DNA from: Aselliscus stoliczkanus
Lineage: Eukaryota > Chordata > Mammalia > Chiroptera > Hipposideridae
Assembly: GCA_033961575.1 (NCBI GenBank)
Contig: CM066732.1
Coordinates: 67,866,687-67,930,686 of the forward strand
Direction of reading: 5' to 3'
DNA: 64,000 bases
A program made the translations under genes and the position numbers. Shown here one piece after another: positions 58,018 to 64,000 of the stretch (its first letter is position 1; the number at the start of each line of letters is the position of its first letter). Under the pieces are notes generated by a model that was given only the letters and a program-made list of their open reading frames with translations, ran no database searches and had not been told where the DNA came from.

Positions 58018-58579
58018 GAGGGTCAGACAATTAAGTTCATGAATTCACCCTAGAAAAAATGCTATATACCTCATTGCTGAATATCACAATGGTCACCTTC
58101 AAAGGACTCCCCTTAAGAAGCTATGCACTGACTCCAGTGCCTAGTCCATTCTTCAAAGCAATTTTGGAACTCTTTCTAGAATGGCCATCAGAGCTGCCGT
58201 ATTACCTTTGATGTCCTTAATGTCATCAAAATGTCTTCCTTTCAATATTTCCTTTATCTTTGGGCAAAGAAAGAAGTCATTGGAGGCCAGATTAGGTAAG
58301 TAGGGAGGGTGTTCCAATACAGTTTTTTGTTTACTTGCTAAAAACTCCCTCACAGACAGTGCCATGTGAGCTGGTGCATTGTCATGATGCAAGAGTCATG
58401 AATTGTTGTTGATAGGTTCAGGTTGTCTAACTTTTTCACACAGCCTTTTCAGCACTTCCAAATAGTAAAGTTGATTAACTGTCCAGCTGGTACAAATTCA
58501 TACTGAATAATCCCTCTGATATCAACAAAAGTTAGCAACATCTTTGCAATAAGTTTGCATACTTATTTGTCCAACCTTG
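58018..58579 (-). mobile_element. Mariner element, internally deleted
   Basis: The left terminal repeat GAGGGTCAGACAATTAAGTT and a diverged inverted match at the right (complement of AAGTTTGCATACTTATTTGTCCAACCTTG, ending 58579) are flanked by TA. The length of about 560 bp is less than half the usual 1.25-1.3 kb, and the N-terminal DNA-binding part of the transposase is missing. The catalytic part remains on the minus strand. Confidence 0.75.
58153..58540 (-). pseudogene. Mariner transposase fragment (DD34D catalytic core)
   Basis: On the minus strand the first catalytic aspartate lies in VDIRGI (about 58520). HHDNAPAH carries the second, and the third is 35 residues later in LASNDFF (34 residues between), the DD34D spacing of mariners. 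The last 79 codons (58392-58153) are open, but a stop or frameshift separates them from the first motif. HPPYLPNL corresponds to the usual HPPYSPDL. Mariner transposases cut and paste the element at TA sites; this one cannot be functional. Confidence 0.75.
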
Positions 58580-58581
58580 TA

Positions 58582-58974
58582 TAATCAGAAAAGTTTTGCG
58601 TTAATATATGCCTTTGTTTGTCTGATTATAGTACTGAGAGAACATGAAAGTTTTATGAGAGTTCTATACAATTCATCAGTTTGGTGGAATACTTAACACA
58701 GTAATCACTATGGAATTTTAGTCTGAGATGAGTTAGATTTTCTCCAGTGGTTATCAGGTGGAACAATTCGTTTGAATCATTAGTCTACTACTTACTATAC
58801 ACAAGCCAAGTGGTGCCTGGGTCTAAAATCCTGGAAAATTAAAAAAATATCTCTCAAAGTATTTGTTATACTACCAAAAAGTGACTCAAATATTAGAAAG
58901 AGAATGCCTTAAGTATGTGATGACAGGCTTTTATAAGAACCTAATAATAAATCATCTGTCCTCTTTCTCTAGGA
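58582..58974. other. Intronic or intergenic DNA, no feature recognised
   Basis: Nothing assignable. Confidence 0.4.
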
Positions 58975-59275
58975 GCAAACTTTTTCTGTGAAGGGCTAAA
59001 TAGTAAACGCTTCTAGTTCTGTGGTCCATACTACTGTTTCTATCTGCCTCAACTACTTAATTTTGCCCTTGTGGTATGAAAACAGCATTGATAACATGCA
59101 AACAAATGGATGTGACTGTGTTTCAATAAAACTTTATTTACAAAAGCAAGTGGCAGGTCTGATTTGCCAGCAAGTTGTGAAGTTTTCGGGTAACTGGACT
59201 CTTTTTCATGACAGCAGTCAGGGAGAGGATTCAAGGCATCAGGCTGTTTCAGTTTTCTTAAAATTTTAAGTCCAC
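58975..59275 (+). mobile_element. hAT-Charlie-type non-autonomous DNA transposon (MER1-like)
   Basis: GAGCAAACTTTTTCTGTGAA, GGGCTAAATAGTAAACGCTT, CAAACAAATGGATGTGACTG, TTTCAATAAAACTTTATTTAC and GCAGGTCTGATTTGCC follow the order of the widespread mammalian hAT element of this type. The exact family name is uncertain. Confidence 0.65.
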
Positions 59276-60264
59276 ACCCAAAGCTACCAAGACAAGAGAA
59301 TGAGTTTTACCAGTCCGGGACTTCCAACTAGGTACTATTGGCTACATGAAACAGTTTATTTAGTTTAACTGGAGAAGTCAGTGAATAAAACAACAGGTTT
59401 GAGTCTGTATCACTTAAAAATCCCTAGCACGAAGGTTCATTAAATTATATACAATCTTCCATAACTGTCCCCTCTGATATCATGCTGTCTCTTAAACCCT
59501 TTCAAATCTCTTTCCAAACATATTTCAGAGTTTGAGCTGGCGAAAACTCATGCAATTGTGGATCTTATTACTGTTTCTTTCATTTGCATGCACATTTTCT
59601 GATTATGATGACATAGATGGGTAGACTCTGTTACTTGTGTTGTAACCTGGAGAGTTCAGGTCCACTTTAATCTTTGTGGAGATCTTCATGCCACTGCATT
59701 CAACTATTAACTTACCTGCAAATGAATGTACCTGGGTCTCTTTCCTCATCTCAGTTATGTTGGCAGCCATTTAGATTCTTCCTCCTTATTTTATTGTCCA
59801 GAGCATTTTAAATATCCCCTTCTTTTTGCCTGTGTCCTTTATGAGTAATATACATTTTGTTGAGTATTTTTCTTATTTAATACATTTTTTTCCTTGTTTT
59901 ATGAGATCCTACCAGCCACTGCTGATGTTGTAATAGGTGGCAGCCACACTTCTCTACTTCTGAGGTCTGATGAAAAGCTGACTTCCAGGGAATGACTTCC
60001 AGCCATTCTTCAGGCAGCATCAAAGGCCATCATCAGGATCTAAAGCATGAGGGGAGGCAGGGCGACTTCCTGGTCCAGGGCATGCTGCTTTGCTCTTTGT
60101 GAGATGGGGTGAAGTCATGGGGTCCTGTTCGTCACTGCTTTTTGCCTTCTTTTGTAAACAGTGGCTTCTATTTGTATAGAGCCCCTGGAATTGGTGGTAT
60201 TTTGGGAGATGGTATAGACCATGTATGTACATGAAAAATTAACATGGCAAAGTTTTTTTTTTTC
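59276..60264. other. Intronic or intergenic DNA, no feature recognised
   Basis: A GC-richer part at 59910-60200 is unassigned. No conserved coding frame with splice sites is visible. Confidence 0.35.
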
Positions 60265-60520
60265 AGATAATTTATTTATTCAACAAATATATATGGATGG
60301 GTTAGCCATATAATTTATTGTACAAGTCATGACCCTCCTCTTGTTTTTCAGAAAAGAAATGAAATGGAAAATAGGAAGATTCAAAAGGATGGTCATTGTA
60401 TTTAATGAGAGTTTCCTGTCTGTTCCAGACACAAAAGATACAGAAGTGACCAAAACAGCCAAAGTCTTTGTGCTCGAGGAATTTTCATTTGGAGTAAGGA
60501 GATACAGATAATAAGGAAGC
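60265..60520 (-). mobile_element. Probable L2 3' end, interrupted
   Basis: TTTATTCAACAAATATATATGG at the left, and CAGACACAAAAGATACAGAAGTGACCAAAACAG with GGAGATACAGATAATAA to the right, fit the L2 end in complement. The middle does not align. Low confidence. Confidence 0.4.
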
Positions 60521-60639
60521 AATAAAAAGTGAACTTTAAGAATACATTTTCCTGCTTATATAAATTAAATGTATTTATTATAGAAAAACCTAAATTCATA
60601 GGCCTTTTTTGCTGTTTTCTTCTTTTATATATTAGTACA

Positions 60640-60825
60640 ATGGTGTTAAGAAAAGCTAACTACTGCTGGTTAAGGAAGTCTAATACAAGATGTCCTGGGT
60701 GTGAGTCCTGCCTGCCCTTGCTTGACTACTAATAAGGACACTAAATGAGCTAACACACAGAAAGGACTTAAACAAAGCTCGGCACCTAGTAAGAGCTCAA
60801 TAAGTAATATGTTATTTTTATCATT
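60640..60825 (+). mobile_element. MIR SINE
   Basis: TGTCCTGGGTGTGAGTCCTGCCTG, then CTAAATGAGCTAACACACAG, then GCACCTAGTAAGAGCTCAATAAGTAATATG follow the MIR consensus order with part of the middle lost. Confidence 0.75.
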
Positions 60826-61419
60826 ACTTGACAAGAGCACTACATTGATGAATCCTTTGGGAACCTGGAAATAAGATTGTTTTCACAGTTCAATAGCCAA
60901 ATTAGTACATCAGAGAAGACATGTACAAATCATCTGAAAAACAAAGGATAGTTTTCCAGGGCACAATGACTATATTGTAACTTTTTGCATGGATTAATAC
61001 AACTAAAAAATTAAAATGTCAATCAGATGTAAGCTTTGTTAGCCATAGGAGTGGAGAGAAAGGAGAGCTACAGGGCATATGTTGGTATTGTCTATCCAAA
61101 CACTCCCAGGAGGGAGGGGGTTCTTCGCCTAATAACTTAGCCCAGTGTCCCCCTCTGTTTTATAGGGGTCCCAGGAGATTTATTCCTGAAGAGAAAATCC
61201 TTTTTCTCCTTTATTGTTAGTCATCAGATAGTCCTCTAAACTAGCTGACGCTTATAGTGCCATCTTGGTTGATTAACTTCCTCATAGAGCAATTGGGATA
61301 TTGTTTCCTTTGTGAGGCTTAAAATCTAAATTGGACTTATTTGACTAAATTCTTAAAAGTAATTGCTGTCTTATTTTTGGTAGGGGAATATAGAGTCTTT
61401 GATTTTATGGCTGACTTTG

Positions 61420-61422
<3 letters not shown>
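60826..61422. other. Intronic or intergenic DNA, no feature recognised
   Basis: Nothing assignable. Confidence 0.4.

Positions 61423-61474
<52 letters not shown>
61423..61474. repeat. (TG)n microsatellite
   Basis: Uninterrupted GT dinucleotide run of about 52 bp. It creates a false Thr-His repeat frame on the minus strand. Confidence 0.97.
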
Positions 61475-61476
<2 letters not shown>

Positions 61477-62779
61477 TTCACCATATAAAATTGCTGCTTT
61501 TGTAGGTCAAATGGTCTGATATTGGCAATATCATAAAAACCTAGGCAGCCAGACTTAAGCACCTGGTTGTGCTCAATGGGCCTGGGATGCCTGCCTCTGC
61601 TTGGCTGGGCAAGTCAGAGAGAGAAGACTCCAGGCAGCAGGCCAAGTGCAAAGACAACCAACAGGATACGTGCTGCCCTTGTAGTCTCTTGGCAGCAGGT
61701 TGAGAGTTAATGTCAGTGCCACCACTGCTCTTGCCAGACACAAGAGGACTTGGCTTTCTCAAGGACTGGTGGACATGGGAATAAATTCACCCTCCAGGCC
61801 CAGCTGTCTGCATAAACCAGACCCATTCTATAGTGATGACAAACTATAACCCTTATCTCTCCTTTTCAGCTAGGCATCCTTTTATTTCCTACTTGGTCTT
61901 GGGAGGCTGCATGAAAGCTCTCTTTGTTTTGTCCATTTCTGTAAGCCTATGGCTTGTATGAAGGCCCCCTCATCTAGGGACCAGGAATCCCCTCTAGCTT
62001 CACGCTATGACACAGCAAGGCCATTTCTGGCTTGAAGATATACGAAGGGAGCTGTACGTGAATATTCTGGTCCTATTGGAAAGACCATCCTGTGGTTACC
62101 TTGCATCAGGCTGTTGTCCCCTAATTCCATTGAACATTTTACTCATCTAACTCCCTCTTCCAATTTCAGGCTCATTTAACAACCTTCTGCTTAGCAACCA
62201 GCTTCTCGCATAGGTATGCCCTGTCACATGGACTTACAAGTATTCTGGCTTCTGTGACATTTATTTCTTGTTGTGAATTCATCAATTTGAATTTGGATTT
62301 ATATCATAGTCTGATGAGTTCAGTTCATGTGAATTTCTGCTTGTGAAAGATGCCTCTGTTTACAGTTTGCCAGCACAATCTGATTTCTAATCTTCCAAGT
62401 AAATGGGCCAAGACACATTCACCAAAATAAGGAACAAAGTCCTGTGAGGTCTTATAAAAGTTAGCCATATTTACCTTTTCAAGTCAGACAACAAATACAT
62501 TACATCATCATGGGGATGAACAAGTAAAAGCTTCTTTTTCTTTTTTTTCTTTTTTTTTAACGTAAGTTGTCCAGCCCCCGCCCCAGGAAAAAAAGAAATC
62601 TTAATGCAAATATTTTGTAGTCTTTCCTGCCTAGTTGTAGGAAAGTTTTAGCCTGGAGATTTTTAGGATATTAGATTTTTTGGAAAGAACATAATATTAT
62701 TAAATAGCTGTAAAATATACCAATTACATAGACACACTAAAAATTTGTAGAACAATACCACTGTTAAATGTTAAGGCTG
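61475..62779. other. Unassigned, moderately GC-rich sequence
   Basis: The base composition at 61550-62250 is less AT-rich than its neighbours. It may be a very old repeat or a diverged exon-containing region. I cannot support a specific call. Confidence 0.35.
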
Positions 62780-63170
62780 TTTATGTATTTTTCTACTATA
62801 AATAATGAAATGTCTTCTCAACACTTGTTTGTGTACATCTCGTTTTTCCCTTAGTATAAATTCCTAAAAATTAAATTCATGAGTTAATATGCACAGTAAT
62901 TTTAGGCTCTTGATGTAAAGTTCCATTTTTTTTTTTTTCAGTGAGAGTATGGGTTTACACTCTCACCAACCTTGAAAGAGACTTCATTTGCACACTCACC
63001 TAGATTGGTTTTAGTCATATTTTTGAATCTTTGCCATTGTGATAGGTGAAATACGCTACTGTATTTTTATAAGTAGCTTTTACTCCTAGTTAGACTGAGT
63101 TTTTCAAATGTTTTTGGCAATCTTTGTTTTTCTCTTTCAAAAATACATTTCCATTTTGTAATTGATGTCT
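62780..63170 (-). mobile_element. Ancient L1 fragment
   Basis: Complement-strand landmarks of the L1 ORF2 C-terminal region: TAGTATAAATTCCTAAAAATTAAATTCATG, GGGTTTACACTCTCACCAAC and CCATTGTGATAGGTGAAATA. Strongly diverged. Confidence 0.65.
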
Positions 63171-63667
63171 TCAGCAGATAGGAAGAGAGTGTGATGAACC
63201 TGGAGGTCTAAGGCTCAGAGATGCTGGGTATTTGCTCTCTTCTTTAACAACAGTGGTATCCTTGGACTGTGGCTCTCTAATGATAGACCCCTGTGACTGT
63301 AAAACCAAGGCTATTTCCATCAGAGCTTTTATTGTGTGCGGGGGACCAGCCTCCTCTGATCAGGTTTTCCCTCAGGTAGAGATGGCGTGGGCGGGGGAGG
63401 AAAATAAAGAAGGGAGACAGTGGAGACACCGGGGGAGTTAAAGAGAAAAAAGTGTCACACTTTATTGCCAGAGCATGTTCATTTTATATGGATTCTTGAC
63501 CATTACCTCAATCAAATGAGTTTGGTGGTTTCTAGTTCCCAGGATTTACTCAGTCTTTACTTCCCTGTAATTGCTCTCTCCAGGGTGTATTGTGACTTAC
63601 TCTTCCGTTAAAGGATTACCTTGTCTTTATTATGATAATTACCATGAAACCCAGACGTCGTTTCTGT

Positions 63668-63807
63668 TGTTTTTTTGTTGTTGTTGTTTTGTTTTGTTTT
63701 GTTTTGTTTTGTTTTTGAGGGCAGTGTCACTGGCTCTCATATTGGGACCTGAACCGGGGCTGCTGGCTTCCCAGGCCAGCGCTTAACCACCGCGCCCCTC
63801 GGCCGGC
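63668..63807 (-). mobile_element. Short tRNA-headed SINE with (CAAAA)n tail, in the LTR
   Basis: Minus-strand head GGGCCGGCCGAGGGGCGCGG and end CAGTGACACTGCCCTC followed by CAAAA repeats (+ strand TTTTG repeats). The flanking duplication CCCAGAC(G/T)T(C/T)GTTTCTGT (63650-63667 and 63808-63825) is confirmed by the empty site in LTR copy 1 (about 14900). Confidence 0.9.
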
Positions 63808-63850
63808 CCCAGACTTTGTTTCTGTATATCACCTAAAGAATGTTTACTAT

Positions 63851-63938
63851 TGGGCCGGCCGAGTGGCGCGGTGGTTAAGTGCTGGCTTGGGAAGCCAGCG
63901 GCCCCAGTTCGGTCCCACATATGAGGGCCAGTGACACT

Positions 63939-63970
<32 letters not shown>
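63851..63970 (+). mobile_element. Short tRNA-headed SINE, youngest-looking copy
   Basis: A perfect 16-bp duplication AAAGAATGTTTACTAT (63835-63850 and 63971-63986). Complete head GGGCCGGCCGAGTGGCGCGG, A box TGGCGCGGTGG, B-box-like AGTTCGGTCCC, end CAGTGACACTGCCCTC and an uninterrupted A-tail of nearly 30 bases. Best template for the family consensus in this window. Confidence 0.95.
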
Positions 63971-63975
<5 letters not shown>

Positions 63976-64000
63976 ATGTTTACTATGACTATCTTAACTA

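Larger units (their letters stand above)
63337..64000 (-). mobile_element. ERV LTR, minus strand (copy 2), continues beyond the window
   Basis: Homologous to 14612 onward. On the minus strand it has TATA-like CATATAAAA (about 63484-63492), AATAAAGTGTGACACTTTT (poly(A) signal, complement of 63452-63466) and a terminus GGCTGGTCCCCCGCA. Two SINEs have inserted into it (63668-63807 and 63851-63970), and the copy-1 sequence confirms the uninterrupted order. No retroviral reading frame is visible. Confidence 0.75.

Noticed and set aside
61371..61562. Frame with a Thr-His repeat
   Set aside because: Translation of the (TG)n microsatellite.
62170..62213. Possible last exon (acceptor TTCCAATTTCAG|G, then a short frame to TAG, phase-compatible with the 43978 exon)
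   Set aside because: Only about 14 codons with no other support. Acceptor-like sites with a short open frame are expected by chance over 18 kb, so I did not annotate it, though RNA-seq could test it.
63851..63920. Functional tRNA gene
   Set aside because: The tRNA-like A and B boxes belong to a SINE with A-tail and target-site duplication. There is no complete cloverleaf or acceptor stem pairing.
14612..64000. One provirus bounded by the two related LTRs
   Set aside because: The distance of about 49 kb is far beyond proviral size, the copies differ in many positions, and the DNA between them is unrelated to retroviruses.

Overview
This is repeat-rich mammalian nuclear DNA, most likely from a bat. 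The evidence is a Ves-like bat SINE at about 57.1 kb, several lineage-specific tRNA-headed SINEs, and L1, L2, MIR, ERVL-type LTR, mariner and hAT remnants. A rhinolophoid/yinpterochiropteran bat is my tentative guess from the SINE types. No bacterial-type gene, operon, CRISPR array or tRNA/rRNA gene is present. The only host coding sequence I can support is two candidate internal exons on the + strand, at 1-133 (CAG|GTAAGT donor) and 43978-44093 (pyrimidine tract-AG acceptor, AG|GTAATT donor). Their phases are compatible (2 into 2), so most of the window is probably intronic sequence of a + strand gene that I cannot name.

Layout: 0-1.3 kb exon and intron; 1.37-7.05 kb a minus-strand L1 (L1-A) bounded by 16-bp target-site duplications (TSDs) and carrying an unrelated 5' end; 7.3-10 kb two long SINEs in intron; 11-13.6 kb L2 and an ERVL-type LTR; 14.6-15.5 kb a minus-strand ERV LTR; 15.57-18.25 kb a compact ORF1-only L1-derived element (L1-H, HAL1-like); 19-24.4 kb small repeats in intron. 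From 24.5 to 41.9 kb there is a three-level nest: an ancient minus L1 holds a near full-length minus L1 (L1-B, 24507-39698), which holds a full-length + L1 (L1-C, 26718-34994). From 42 to 64 kb there is intron with L2, MIR, old L1 and mariner/hAT fragments and the second exon. The window ends inside a second copy of the 14.6-kb LTR, cut by two young SINEs.

The most interesting observation concerns L1 5' ends. L1-B carries a 518-bp segment upstream of ORF1 that begins GTGAGT and ends in a long pyrimidine tract plus AG. L1-H has the same 5' UTR with exactly this segment missing, as a retrocopy of spliced RNA would. At the same acceptor position L1-A is joined to a completely different sequence, and L1-C to a third, about 3 kb long, with five tandem CpG-rich units of about 190 bp. 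This suggests a family of L1s whose 5' UTRs contain an intron and are exchanged at one acceptor site just upstream of ORF1. Retrotransposition parts fit together as usual: ORF1 (RNA chaperone) and ORF2 (endonuclease/reverse transcriptase) of L1s supply the machinery that also mobilised the SINEs, whose A-tails and TSDs are visible.
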